From UBA1563 sp041667115 (GTDB lineage: Bacteria > Bacteroidota > Ignavibacteria > Ignavibacteriales > Ignavibacteriaceae), in contig JBAYFO010000012.1 of the NCBI GenBank assembly GCA_041667115.1, forward strand, positions 9,793 through 73,792: a stretch of 64,000 bases of DNA. The letters run 5' to 3'. Shown piece after piece: positions 1 to 9,604 of the stretch. The position numbers and the translations under genes were made by a program. Below the pieces are notes generated by a model that had not been told where the DNA came from, ran no database searches, and worked only from the letters and a program-made list of their open reading frames with translations. Position 1 is the first letter of the stretch; each line of letters opens with the position of its first letter.

Positions 1-1330
1 GTTGCATTTTTAGCCAATGAGGAAGTCCCCACATTTTCCAATAAAGAAAAATAATAATCACAATAATTAAAACTGCGGAGATGATTGACCAAAACAGATT
101 ACCTCTTTCCTTCTTAACAGGTTTAATCTTTTCAACTGCATGTTCTACTTCACGGATTTGCTGCTCTTCCTCCACAAGAGTTTTATCACTTGGATAACTT
201 ATGATATTTTCTTCCAATAGCGGGACAGTAGAATTATCTTTAGACTTGAAATCTGTTTTTTCGACCGTAAAATTGCTAAAAGGATCAGTTGCTGCAAGTA
301 ATCTTTCCTCTTCCTGCGAAAGTACAAACTCAGTGGTCGATTTGACAGGGACAAACTCATCATCAAGACGGTTAATGTCAAGCTCTAACGATTCATTCTT
401 GTTAAGATCACGTTCAGAGTCCTCTTCATGAAGATCACTATCAAATAATTTTTCAAAGTCAGAAAGATCAATACTCAATTCTTGTGTTTTTTTAGTAATA
501 ACTTCCTGATACTCAGTACCGATTTCTATTTTGTCCAATTTATCATGAAGCTTAGAAAAATTTACATCCTCAATTCTCGTTTGAGATATTTTTTCGTCTT
601 TTGTGACAGAGGCTTCCTCAGTTTCTTCATCGTGGAAATTCCAACTAACCGCTTCTTCCGCTATAACATCTTCTTTTTTATTAGGGGATATAGGTTCAAA
701 GACATCCTCTTGTGACGGTTCCACAGAAAGGATTTCTTCTTCCTGTAATTCACGTTTCCAGCTATTTCCAAAATCCCACGAAAACTCTTGAACTTCTTTA
801 GAGATTTCTTCGTGCAAAGACTCATCATTAGAAAATTGGTTTTTATTATTCGAAGAAGCAAAATTCCAGGCAAAGTCGGGTTCATCTATTTTTTTAGTTT
901 CAAACGTACCACTTCGTAAAAAATTTTCTGCTTTTCCACGAAAATATTTTTTTAACGAGAAGCTTGGCTCGAAAACAAAACCGGCGGCTACCATTTCTTT
1001 GGTCGGAATAATTTGTTTAGTGATGCCTATTGCAAATACAGCATATTTATCAGGTTGCAATTCATCCTTGATGGATGGAACGGTGAAAACTAAATCTTCT
1101 TTGAGGGTATCAAGTGGATCGGTTGATATACACGTGATCAAATAAAACTCTTCGTTATTCCTTACGATTTTTTGCTGTGAAAAATTTATTTTAAAAGGAA
1201 GGACAAAGGAATCGTGTTCATGCAACTGTTGATGCAATAGCATTAGAAACGTTTCCATGAAGAGCGCCGCGTACTCTTCGTCAACTACAGCATAGGAAGT
1301 AAGTTTTTTTACTAATTCAGCTCTTGTCAT
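1..1330 (-). CDS. HU-like, acidic, membrane-anchored protein (partial, runs off left edge)
   Basis: An open frame of 443 codons from ATG at 1330 to the window edge. Residues 1-100 resemble an HU/IHF-type fold (MTRAELVKKL start, then a helical stretch and a beta-rich part). Residues 140-400 are an acidic, low-complexity linker with a repeated aromatic motif (FAWNF at 153, FSWDF at 183, VSWNF at 228). A hydrophobic membrane helix lies at about 411-431, and the chain continues past the edge, probably into the periplasm. The start lies 2 bp after the stop of the barrel gene, so it is the third gene of that operon. HU-like N-termini fused to a membrane helix and a SPOR domain are known in Bacteroidota; whether SPOR follows here cannot be seen. 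The HU assignment rests on pattern only. Confidence 0.8.
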   Translation of the reverse strand, partial: MTRAELVKKLTSYAVVDEEYAALFMETFLMLLHQQLHEHDSFVLPFKINFSQQKIVRNNEEFYLITCISTDPLDTLKEDLVFTVPSIKDELQPDKYAVFAIGITKQIIPTKEMVAAGFVFEPSFSLKKYFRGKAENFLRSGTFETKKIDEPDFAWNFASSNNKNQFSNDESLHEEISKEVQEFSWDFGNSWKRELQEEEILSVEPSQEDVFEPISPNKKEDVIAEEAVSWNFHDEETEEASVTKDEKISQTRIEDVNFSKLHDKLDKIEIGTEYQEVITKKTQELSIDLSDFEKLFDSDLHEEDSERDLNKNESLELDINRLDDEFVPVKSTTEFVLSQEEERLLAATDPFSNFTVEKTDFKSKDNSTVPLLEENIISYPSDKTLVEEEQQIREVEHAVEKIKPVKKERGNLFWSIISAVLIIVIIIFLYWKMWGLPHWLKMQ

Positions 1331-1332
1331 TG

Positions 1333-2931
1333 TTACCAAATAATTTTTAAACCCGCCGCAATGCTAAGCGGAAGTTCTTGATAATTTTTCCATATCTCGT
1401 TTTTCTGGTTGAGGATATTTTGCACTTCAAGTTGAGCAAACATATTCTCAGAGATATTCATTTCTCCGTTAAGTGTAAGGTTAAAATACTCTTTTCTTTT
1501 CTCCGTATTCGCAAAATTAAGAAAAGCAGGAGAATAATACATCATTTTTGCCGATAAAGATATTTCCGGAGTGACAAATAATCCATACGTCAGATTTAAC
1601 TTTACGGGAGAAACATTAGGAACAGAATTGCCAGATTCATTAGTTACATGCTGGTAATTGATTTCGCCAGCAAAAAAGCCAAACTCTCCGGGATAAAGAT
1701 GTATACTAGCAAAAACCGAAGTAGATTTTGCTTCAGTAACGTTAACATTATAAATATTTCTACCCGCAGTTGAGTCGCTAAAATAAGGATAATTTGAAGC
1801 AGAACAGTATCCCAGTCCCCCTGATACCTCAAATATTTTTTCATATTCATATTTTGTATTGAGAGAAAATTGAGAAGCAACGGAATAAAAAATATACTTT
1901 ACTTGAGGTGAAATGGCATAATATCTATTGGTCTCAAGAAAATCTTGTTGAGTTAACAGAGTGGAAGTCGGATGGTATTCAATAAAAAGAGAAAATCCTT
2001 TACTCCATTGAACCTCCGCCGACAGATAGGGATAGAACGTGTGGTAGCTATCCATTTTTGAATATTCAAAACCAATATTTAATCTTGCATAATTTTCAAC
2101 CGGATACCCAAATATTCCTTTTGCCTGAATGATATTTGAATTTTCTGAAAGAAGTGTATTATAAATCGAACTAAGAAAAGAGACTTTTCCGAATAGTGAA
2201 ATATCAAAAGATCCGGTAGTATATTTTGAGAACCCATTGACTTTGATAATATTTTCTTTCAAGGAATCGTATTTCATATTGAGATAATAATCTTCAACGG
2301 TAAGATCATAATTAAATGTTTTGGACGAAATATTTTGTAAAGATGTGACAAAGTTACTACGCAAGAATTGTCTGTTAAAATTCGGGACGGGAGAAGCAAA
2401 TAATTTATACGATTCATTTTCAACCTTTCCAGAAGCATGAAATTTTGAGAAAGCCAAAAAGCCGCTTGAATCGGAAATGATATAATTATAAAATAGTTTT
2501 GCTCCAAATTTGTTCCGATCGGCATTCGTTAAATATGCACGCTGATTAAAAGCATTGATATTCGCAGAGAACAACGATCTTTCCAGTGGGAGCCTATATG
2601 TTGCCGAAAGAGAAGGAAGAATATTATTCCCTATCAAAAAGTCGGCTTCGCCATTCACAAATCTGATGGAATCTAAAAATTCGCCACTCCTTCGCGTAGG
2701 TTCAGAAAAATCTTTCACTTCTAATTCATCAGCGGAATAAACCGGTTTGAAAAACTCCCCGGAGACAGTTGATACTAATCCCGGTTTTTGTTTTTCAAGT
2801 AGTGGAAATTCGTAAGCTTCTTTTCCAGTGATAACAAATTGTGGGAGCTCCACATTTGAATTTTCCTGTCCGTTTAATAGTGCTAAACCGAGAAGAAGAT
2901 AGCACAATATAAGATTATATTTCATTTTCAT
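1333..2931 (-). CDS. outer-membrane beta-barrel protein, TonB-receptor-like barrel without plug
   Basis: 532 residues with a signal peptide (about residues 1-21, cut near NGQEN). After a short N-terminal stretch that looks like a TonB box (LPQFVITGKE), the rest is alternating amphipathic strands typical of a large barrel, ending in an aromatic residue (LKIIW) as expected for BAM substrates. No plug domain is visible, so it is not a standard TonB-dependent receptor. Its ATG overlaps the stop of the upstream TPR gene as ATGA, and the HU-like gene begins 2 bp downstream, so the three are probably co-translated. The substrate is unknown; it may be the outer-membrane part of a complex with the TPR protein. 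Confidence 0.75.
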   Translation of the reverse strand: MKMKYNLILCYLLLGLALLNGQENSNVELPQFVITGKEAYEFPLLEKQKPGLVSTVSGEFFKPVYSADELEVKDFSEPTRRSGEFLDSIRFVNGEADFLIGNNILPSLSATYRLPLERSLFSANINAFNQRAYLTNADRNKFGAKLFYNYIISDSSGFLAFSKFHASGKVENESYKLFASPVPNFNRQFLRSNFVTSLQNISSKTFNYDLTVEDYYLNMKYDSLKENIIKVNGFSKYTTGSFDISLFGKVSFLSSIYNTLLSENSNIIQAKGIFGYPVENYARLNIGFEYSKMDSYHTFYPYLSAEVQWSKGFSLFIEYHPTSTLLTQQDFLETNRYYAISPQVKYIFYSVASQFSLNTKYEYEKIFEVSGGLGYCSASNYPYFSDSTAGRNIYNVNVTEAKSTSVFASIHLYPGEFGFFAGEINYQHVTNESGNSVPNVSPVKLNLTYGLFVTPEISLSAKMMYYSPAFLNFANTEKRKEYFNLTLNGEMNISENMFAQLEVQNILNQKNEIWKNYQELPLSIAAGLKIIW

Positions 2932-5900
2932 TTTACATTCCTCAACTTCTGCTGTGCTTCTTTTCCATAATCATCACCACGATGAGTTGAAATTACATTT
3001 CTGTACATTTCTTTCGCTTTATTTTTATCATTCATCTTTAAGTAGGTATCTCCTAATTTCAAATATGATTTCACAACCCATTCGTCATACAACTGGTAAA
3101 CGTTCAACACTCTCACAAAAGCAGTAATTGCACTTTGAGTTTTTCCTTGCTCTAACAGAGAAACCCCTGTGTAGTACTGAGCTTTTGCAGCAATGTCGTC
3201 ATTTCTTTTTGTTACCAGATCTAAAAACCATTTATCTGCATTTTCATACCGTTTCTTTTTTAGCTCGATGAGCCCCATTTCAAGTTTTGCTTTATCTGCA
3301 AAAATAGTAGTGGGATAATACATTGTAATTTCTTCAAAGACATCATAAGCGGCCGGCGAATCATTTTTCTTTAAATACGTATCGCCTTTCATAAAAAGTA
3401 ATTCTGCAATACGTGAAGAGTTTCGGTATTTATCAACAGCCTGATTAAAAAGTGCAAGAGCCTGATCGTATCGTTTTAATTGATTATATATATTCCCCAG
3501 CTCAATAACTGCCCCAGGGGCAATATCACTTTGTGTATACGACTTAAACACGATCATATAATTTTGGATCGCTTCCTCCGGGTTATTTAAATATTGTTCA
3601 CACTTCCCGATTTGATAATACGCATTCGGAACATACTTGCTCTTTGAAAAATAGGCAATGAAATCTTTATAACTTAATCTTGCTTTCTCATAATCCCGCT
3701 GGCTGTAATATAATTCTCCTTTTTTAAAATATAATTGATCGGCATAAGTTGAAGTAGGGTTCTCTGCGACATAATTATCAATTATCGCGATTGCTTTATC
3801 CAACTCACCTTTTGCGACGTAACAATATTGCATGCCGTTCAGCGCATCAAATACTTGCGGAGAATTATCATAGTTTTTTAAAACCGTTTCATAAGAAACA
3901 ATTGCAGAGTCATAATTTCCCAAATTAAAATAAGCATCTCCAATAGAATACTGAACCAACGGGGCTAACTTCGATCGTGGAAGTTTTTCAAGCATGTTCC
4001 GATATTTTTCAATCGCTAAATAAAAATTACTTTGTTGAAAATTAATCCACCCAATTAAATACAAAACATGTTCATAATAAATTGACTTTGTATAATTATT
4101 TTTAAAACTTTCTAACTCCTCTAACGCGTTTCGTACTTTACCTGACCGATAAAGAGTCATAGCATACTGAAAAGAAATATAATCCTTCGCTTTCCCCAAG
4201 TTTTTTACTTTTAACAACTCTTCGTACGCATTTGATGCCGCATCATAATTTTTATCAGCAAAATAACTATCTGCCATCCGGATTCTTGCATCAAATATCT
4301 TTTCATTTTGGGGATATTTTTTAATAAAATCAGAAAAGAAAAACGAAGCGTTCATATAATCCTTCTGATTAAAATAACAATAAGCTTTACCATATAAGGT
4401 CAGGGCTTGTAAAACTGTTTCGTTTGTTGATATTTTGTTATAAAATGTTAATGCTTGCGCAAAATCTTTTTTAGCGAAATAACATTCGGCTAAGTAAAAA
4501 GAGACTTTTGCTGATTCAAAATTAGGAGCAAGAGAATCTATTTCACTTAAAACAGTTATTGCAGCATCGTAGTTATTTAAATAATATAAAGCTGTCCCCT
4601 TTCCCAATAACCCGCGAAACAGAAGAAACTCGTCTTCAATTTTGATTTTATTTATTTGGTTGAAATACTGAAATGCCTGTTGATACCGCTTAGTCTGAAG
4701 TTCAATTTCACCAAGTATAGTAAGCGTTTTTGCTCTTACCTCATTGTCCTTTGTATTTACTCCTTTACTTAGTGCAGCAAAGGCTTTGTCATAATTTCCG
4801 TTTGAATAATGGATACCACCAATTTGATAAAGCGCCGAAGCTGCCAGACCACTGTTTGGATATTTCTTTAGAAAATCTTCGTAGATGTTCAACGCCTCTT
4901 GTTCGTTTCCCGTATATCGTTTTGCCTCGCCCTTCCAATAAAAAGATTTTATTCCGATGGAATCATCATCGAGTGATAAAGCATTGAACAGCTTATAAGC
5001 GTCACCATATTTTTTTTCTTGAAATATTGACCAAGCATAAGCATATTTTACTTCGCGGATATAGGATGAAGCAGGATATTTTTCAATTACTTCGCGGTAA
5101 ACTTTTTCAGCATTTGCATATTCGCCGACTCTGTAATGCGAATTACCAAGCAAATATAGTGCTTCTGTTTGCTTTTCAACCGGTAATCGTTTCACCGTCG
5201 GATCAGACAATTCCAAAATTGAGTTATCATATTCTTTCAACTTGAAATAGCAAATCCCGATTCTAATTTGAGCATATGATGCAAGCGGGCTTTCTTTATA
5301 AAATGATAACAACTCGTCATAGTAAGTAACGGCATCGGTGTAATCACCTGAATCTTCATACGTTCGCGCAAGAGAATAAATAGTATTATCGATATATTTG
5401 TTTGTTACTTTATTCGATATCGCTTCTTTAAACGAATTTCTTGCTTCCTCAATATTATTTTGTTTAGTGAACGTCTCTCCTATCCAATAGAGAGAGGAAC
5501 CATAAAACTCGCTTCCCGGATATTCCTTGTTCAATTGCTGAAACATTTCTTGAGATATGTCATATTCATGCTTTTCGTAATAGAGAAGTCCTGTTTTAAA
5601 CATCGCCTTTTCTCTAAAACTTGTAAATTCATAATTATTGATTAGCGTTGAGTAGGAGATGATCGCTTCATCATATTGCCCTGAATTAGAAAAGGATTCG
5701 CCTTGATAAAAAATGGATGAGGCGAGCAACTCATCATGCAAATGGTAATCTATCCGGAAACGGGAAAATAACTCCGAAGCTTTTGCATAATCTTTTTCTA
5801 AATATGCCCGGTACGCTTTGGCATAAAGATCATTTAATTCTTGTGCAAAAGAATTAGTGAGAGAAGCGGTAAAAAGTAGAAGAAAGAGTAGTTTTTTCAT
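2928..5900 (-). CDS. large periplasmic TPR-repeat protein
   Basis: 990 residues: a clear signal peptide (MKKLLFLLLFTASLTNSFAQ) followed almost entirely by tetratricopeptide repeats of about 34-38 residues, many with the A-Y-Y/W-G and P-x-S patterns seen in YbgF/BamD-like TPRs (for example SALYQIGGIHYSNGNYDKA). No enzyme domain is visible. It is the first gene of the three-gene operon and overlaps the barrel gene by ATGA. By family, such proteins scaffold envelope complexes, and the barrel is the obvious partner. The exact process (gliding, secretion, cell-wall assembly) cannot be told from sequence. Confidence 0.85.
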   Translation of the reverse strand: MKKLLFLLLFTASLTNSFAQELNDLYAKAYRAYLEKDYAKASELFSRFRIDYHLHDELLASSIFYQGESFSNSGQYDEAIISYSTLINNYEFTSFREKAMFKTGLLYYEKHEYDISQEMFQQLNKEYPGSEFYGSSLYWIGETFTKQNNIEEARNSFKEAISNKVTNKYIDNTIYSLARTYEDSGDYTDAVTYYDELLSFYKESPLASYAQIRIGICYFKLKEYDNSILELSDPTVKRLPVEKQTEALYLLGNSHYRVGEYANAEKVYREVIEKYPASSYIREVKYAYAWSIFQEKKYGDAYKLFNALSLDDDSIGIKSFYWKGEAKRYTGNEQEALNIYEDFLKKYPNSGLAASALYQIGGIHYSNGNYDKAFAALSKGVNTKDNEVRAKTLTILGEIELQTKRYQQAFQYFNQINKIKIEDEFLLFRGLLGKGTALYYLNNYDAAITVLSEIDSLAPNFESAKVSFYLAECYFAKKDFAQALTFYNKISTNETVLQALTLYGKAYCYFNQKDYMNASFFFSDFIKKYPQNEKIFDARIRMADSYFADKNYDAASNAYEELLKVKNLGKAKDYISFQYAMTLYRSGKVRNALEELESFKNNYTKSIYYEHVLYLIGWINFQQSNFYLAIEKYRNMLEKLPRSKLAPLVQYSIGDAYFNLGNYDSAIVSYETVLKNYDNSPQVFDALNGMQYCYVAKGELDKAIAIIDNYVAENPTSTYADQLYFKKGELYYSQRDYEKARLSYKDFIAYFSKSKYVPNAYYQIGKCEQYLNNPEEAIQNYMIVFKSYTQSDIAPGAVIELGNIYNQLKRYDQALALFNQAVDKYRNSSRIAELLFMKGDTYLKKNDSPAAYDVFEEITMYYPTTIFADKAKLEMGLIELKKKRYENADKWFLDLVTKRNDDIAAKAQYYTGVSLLEQGKTQSAITAFVRVLNVYQLYDEWVVKSYLKLGDTYLKMNDKNKAKEMYRNVISTHRGDDYGKEAQQKLRNVK

Positions 5901-6089
5901 TGATTATTTTGCTTGTGAACGTAAATTGTAACCTCAGTCTTAAGTAACATAATTTTCTTTATAAAAATAAGAGAGAAATCGATCCAATAAAATGCAGAAA
6001 TTCAGATGGCGATTTTTTTGTTCTCTTTGTTTGTTACTTCAATTTTAATATTTTTTGACTAGCTAAACAAATAATTGAGAAGATTTTTT

Positions 6090-7475
6090 ATGAGATTTTT
6101 TTTTCTGTCCCTTTTTGCTTTCTCTACTTTGATGCATTCTCTTTCCGCACAAGAGATGACGAAAGAGAAGTATTACTCATTAATTGCAGATTCCCTCGTG
6201 AAATCATCCTTAACGGAACAGAACGGTTACCGTCTACTTGGTCAGTTATGCAAAATTGGTCCGAGATTATCGGGATCAACAAATTCGCTAAAAGCTATTG
6301 GTTGGGCGAAAGAGATAATGGAAAAATCAGGATTCGATTCGGTTTGGCTTCAACCGGTTATGGTGCCCCACTGGGAAAGAGGAAAAGTTGAATCGGCAGT
6401 AATTATTTCTTCAAAAAAATTTAAAAATAAAAAGCTATCAATCGCATCTCTGGGTGGAAGTGTTGGAACTGATTTGAAGAATGGTGTTGCTGCAGAAGTA
6501 GTTGAGATCCATTCTTGGGCAGAATTAGTCGAAAAGAAAAATCAAGTAAAAGATAAGATCGTTTTTTTTAATATCCCTTTCGATACAAATTCTCCAACTT
6601 CATTTTCAGCCTACGGCAAAAATGTCGGGTACAGAGTCCAAGGGGCTTCAGAAGCCGCAAAATATGGGGCAAAAGGAATGATCCTTCGTTCGATCACTTC
6701 AAGAAACGATAACGTTCCGCATGTCGGCATAATACATTACACAGATTCAATACCGAAAATTCCCGCCGTTGCAATTGGAATTAAAGACGCTGACTTTTTA
6801 AGTACGTCATTAAAGCAAGATTCTTCTCTTAAACTTCAGCTAAAACTTTCATGTAAAAATTTGCCGGAGGCGCAATCGTACAATGTTATTGGTGAATTAA
6901 AAGGAACTGACTTTCCGAACGAAGTAATTGTTGTCGGCGGGCATTTTGACAGCTGGGACAAAGGAGATGGCGCACATGATGATGGAGCTGGATGTATTCA
7001 GTCTTTGGAAGTACTTGATCTTTTCAAACGGTTAGATATCAAACCTAAACGGACAATACGATGTGTTTTCTTTATCAACGAAGAGAACGGTTCCCGGGGC
7101 GGTATTGCTTATGGTAAATATGCTGAGAATTCAAGTGAAAAACATTTGGCGGCAATAGAATCAGATAGAGGTGCTTTTGCCCCGGTAGGCTTTTCAATTG
7201 AGAAAGATTCTTCATCATTTATAAAAATTTCCTCATGGGGAAAGATTCTTGAACGAGCCGGTATTGATTGGATACGGAAAGGCGGAAGCGGAGTTGATGT
7301 TTCTTACATAAAAAATGCTATATGTTTAATTGGTTACGTTCCAGATTCTCAACGCTATTTTGATTACCATCATTCAGCGAATGATGTTTTCGCGGAAGTC
7401 AATCCTAGAGAATTTGAACTTGGTTCGGCGGCTATTGCCTGCTTAGTATTTCTTATTGATCGGGAAGGGTTGTAG
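6090..7475 (+). CDS. secreted M28-family metallopeptidase (carboxypeptidase Q-like)
   Basis: A signal peptide (MRFFFLSLFAFSTLMHSLSAQ) is followed by a PA-like insert and an M28 di-zinc peptidase domain. Zinc ligands are visible: GGHFDSWD and GAHDDGAG (about 285-305), the EE pair in INEENGSRGG (about 330) with the catalytic Glu, the Asp in IESDRG, and the His in DYHHSANDVF (about 425). The GGHFDSWDxGxGAxDDG pattern matches the carboxypeptidase Q subgroup rather than leucine aminopeptidases. An in-frame TTG lies at 6075, but ATG at 6090 is preferred because GAGAAG lies just upstream and the signal peptide then starts cleanly. It probably trims peptides in the periplasm or outside the cell. A terminator hairpin overlaps its stop codon. 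Confidence 0.88.
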   Translation: MRFFFLSLFAFSTLMHSLSAQEMTKEKYYSLIADSLVKSSLTEQNGYRLLGQLCKIGPRLSGSTNSLKAIGWAKEIMEKSGFDSVWLQPVMVPHWERGKVESAVIISSKKFKNKKLSIASLGGSVGTDLKNGVAAEVVEIHSWAELVEKKNQVKDKIVFFNIPFDTNSPTSFSAYGKNVGYRVQGASEAAKYGAKGMILRSITSRNDNVPHVGIIHYTDSIPKIPAVAIGIKDADFLSTSLKQDSSLKLQLKLSCKNLPEAQSYNVIGELKGTDFPNEVIVVGGHFDSWDKGDGAHDDGAGCIQSLEVLDLFKRLDIKPKRTIRCVFFINEENGSRGGIAYGKYAENSSEKHLAAIESDRGAFAPVGFSIEKDSSSFIKISSWGKILERAGIDWIRKGGSGVDVSYIKNAICLIGYVPDSQRYFDYHHSANDVFAEVNPREFELGSAAIACLVFLIDREGL

Positions 7476-7492
7476 CTTCCCGATTTTATTTT
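7459..7492 (+). terminator. rho-independent terminator of the M28 peptidase gene
   Basis: A perfect 9-bp stem, ATCGGGAAG (7459-7467) with CTTCCCGAT (7476-7484), and a T-rich tail. The left arm lies inside the last codons and the loop contains the TAG stop, so coding and terminator sequences overlap. Confidence 0.8.
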
Positions 7493-7522
7493 TACCACAT
7501 TAATTTAAAATCAGAACAATTT

Positions 7523-7930
7523 CTAGTTAATCCCTTTAGCATTAAGAAAAGCTGAATACTTCTTGTCTGTATCCATAATATGTTTTACTAGCCATTCCTT
7601 TAAAAAATTCATCAGATCAACAGCCGATAGGGATTCTCCACTTTCTAATTTCTGAACATAATCTTTAACTTGATTCAGCAAATCATTATGCTGCCTGGTG
7701 TGAATTTTAGCTTCAGGATAATTATGGCTGGCAAAAAGTTTTTCTTCATAGGCAAAGTGAAAAACGGTATAGTCAACAAGACCGGCTAATACTTTCCCTA
7801 ATATTTCCTTCCCTTTTCCCTCTTTCATCTTGTCATGCAGTTCGTTTATTAGAGAAATCAGCTTTTTATGTTGATTATCAATTTCTCTTACTTTTACAGA
7901 ATAACTTTCGTTCCAGGTAATTAGTGCCAT
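7523..7930 (-). CDS. bacteriohemerythrin
   Basis: 135 residues, the usual length of a single-domain bacteriohemerythrin. All seven di-iron ligands can be placed: H21 (DNQHKK), H58 and E62 (HFAYEE), H77 and H81 (HTRQH), H117 and D122 (HIMDTD). The family reversibly binds O2 at a non-haem di-iron site in a four-helix bundle and serves O2 storage, delivery or sensing. No sensor or effector domain is fused. AAGGAG lies 6-7 nt before the ATG. It is monocistronic, convergent with the M28 gene. An O2-binding protein fits an organism facing variable oxygen, but that is inference. Confidence 0.95.
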   Translation of the reverse strand: MALITWNESYSVKVREIDNQHKKLISLINELHDKMKEGKGKEILGKVLAGLVDYTVFHFAYEEKLFASHNYPEAKIHTRQHNDLLNQVKDYVQKLESGESLSAVDLMNFLKEWLVKHIMDTDKKYSAFLNAKGIN

Positions 7931-8064
7931 ATTTCTCCTTTTCGAATTTTATAAATTATTTACTATTCAAATTATCGGAAATAGTTCACAAATCTTTAGG
8001 AGGGTTTTATATGTTTTAATGATTTCAACGAATAGTTTCATGTCAAGAATAACCAGCATGATTC

Positions 8065-8523
8065 TTATTTGCAATATTCTTTTATCAAACTATCTACTTC
8101 GCTATCACCAAGTTTAACGGCAGTTATCCAATCTGAATAAGCGCCATCCTTATCTCCAAGTTTTTGTTTAGCCAGTCCGCGAAAAACATAAGCTTTCGCA
8201 TCATTGCCATTCATTTCTACTGCTTTATCAAAATCTTGAATAGCTCCTCCATAATCTGCAAGAGTATATTTAGCAAGTCCGCGATTATAATATGTTCCAA
8301 CATAGTTAGGATTGATCTCGATTGCTTTATTATAATCTTCCAAAGCTCCCTTATAATCTTTTAAGCGATCTTTTGCGGAACCACGACAGAAATATGCATC
8401 AGCAAAATCGGCATTTATTCCTATTGCTTTAGTAAAATCTTGAATGGCCCCTTGATAGTTCTCAAGTCCCGATTTGGCAACACCATTTTCAAGCAATTCT
8501 TCTTCTTTTTTTTGGATACTCAT
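8065..8523 (-). CDS. small TPR-repeat protein
   Basis: 152 residues with about four TPR units from residue 10 to 140 (motifs such as DFTKAIGINADFADAYFCRG and DYNKAIEINPNYVGTYYNRG), no signal peptide and no other domain, so probably a cytoplasmic protein-interaction module. The ATG has a strong AAAGGAG upstream. It stands alone between the hemerythrin gene and an unknown gene. The TPRs are of the Sel1-unlike, DAY..RG type common in Bacteroidota and cyanobacteria. The partner is unknown. Confidence 0.85.
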   Translation of the reverse strand: MSIQKKEEELLENGVAKSGLENYQGAIQDFTKAIGINADFADAYFCRGSAKDRLKDYKGALEDYNKAIEINPNYVGTYYNRGLAKYTLADYGGAIQDFDKAVEMNGNDAKAYVFRGLAKQKLGDKDGAYSDWITAVKLGDSEVDSLIKEYCK

Positions 8524-8804
8524 CTCGTTTCTCCTTTCATCAACATAGCCATAAAGCCATATAAATTAAAACAAATATAGTTTTCTAAAGCATTCACACC
8601 AAGTCATAATTCTTCTCCTCTTCTATTCAGTTAAATTGCCTTTTGATGCCTATCTTACTAATAGAAGAAAGCGCCTTGCCGAAGTTAATTAAGAGTAAAA
8701 GAAATATTATTGATCTACCGACAGGGAGTAAATAAAAGAATTGCAACGATCTCGCAGATTATTGTGAAGAAATTGTTTATGGTGAAGATTAAACTGGTTG
8801 ACTG
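8524..8804. other. intergenic region with a possible gene remnant
   Basis: 281 bp without an intact gene. On the plus strand at about 8741-8794 there is a short peptide-like stretch (NDLADYCEEIVYGED then stop) that reads like the C-terminus of a small protein but has an in-frame stop just upstream. It could be the decayed end of a small gene or chance. Confidence 0.25.
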
Positions 8805-9509
8805 TTACATAAATTCTTTAAAATGAATTTCGAAATCTTCAAGCATTTTTTCATCAAGCGTGAAAGTAACATAATCGGCAAAATTATTTAATACTATTAA
8901 GGAATTGATACTGACATCTTTTTTCTCCAAATCGGCAATTTTTTTTGAGACATTGTGATTGAGAATCTGTATATCCCCATAAATATTTACGAGATTGGTC
9001 ATCTCCCAATCGGGTTCTCCTCCTTTTTTCCATTTTACGTATTGCGCTAAAAGATAAGCGGATAATACACGAACCTCAGTTTCTTCTAAAGAGGCAAAAG
9101 GAAGATGAAATGGAATAAGCGGTTTTAGTTTCCCCATGATCGGACAACCGGAAGTTACCATCCGGATTCCTAGCATACTGCTTACACCAGACTGCACCGA
9201 TGTTGTTTTACTATAATTTCTATTTATGGTTTCTACTGTTATTTCCGCTTCGTCAAATGAGTTGTAATCTTGAAACGTCTGAATGATATCGGTTAAATTA
9301 ATAGCGAGCGGACAGTATTCATGTACCTTTGGATCAAGTTCACAATGCGGGCATTTAAATTTTTGTAGTTTAGCCCAATCCGGGTAGGATTCATTCTTTT
9401 TGTAGATAATATTAAGAGTTGAATTATCTACAGAAACGACAAAAGTTTTTTGCAATCCGTTCTTTAGTCGAAACGTATATGAATAAGTAAGTACTTCTTT
9501 TTCCAACAT
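8805..9509 (-). CDS. hypothetical protein with a Cys motif
   Basis: 234 residues, not recognised. The N-terminal half looks beta-rich and carries CPHCE and HEYCPLA at about 53-70, a possible Cys3 metal site or redox motif. The middle has SGCPIMGKLKPL, and the C-terminal half is helical (about 150-220). No signal peptide or membrane helix, so likely cytoplasmic. No Shine-Dalgarno is evident before the ATG at 9509. It is separated from the PspC/LiaF-like pair by about 95 bp, so it may or may not share their transcript. Confidence 0.7.
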   Translation of the reverse strand: MLEKEVLTYSYTFRLKNGLQKTFVVSVDNSTLNIIYKKNESYPDWAKLQKFKCPHCELDPKVHEYCPLAINLTDIIQTFQDYNSFDEAEITVETINRNYSKTTSVQSGVSSMLGIRMVTSGCPIMGKLKPLIPFHLPFASLEETEVRVLSAYLLAQYVKWKKGGEPDWEMTNLVNIYGDIQILNHNVSKKIADLEKKDVSINSLIVLNNFADYVTFTLDEKMLEDFEIHFKEFM

Positions 9510-9604
9510 TTAATAATGTTTCAATTATTGATGAGGCAATATAAAAATAATACTGAAAGAAAAAGAAATAATTTTTCCCTGATGTGATTTACTAATTATT
9601 GAAT

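Noticed and set aside
8741..8794. Short peptide ending EEIVYGED, perhaps the tail of an antitoxin
   Set aside because: Only 17 codons between stops, no toxin partner and no upstream remainder; recorded only as a weak remnant.
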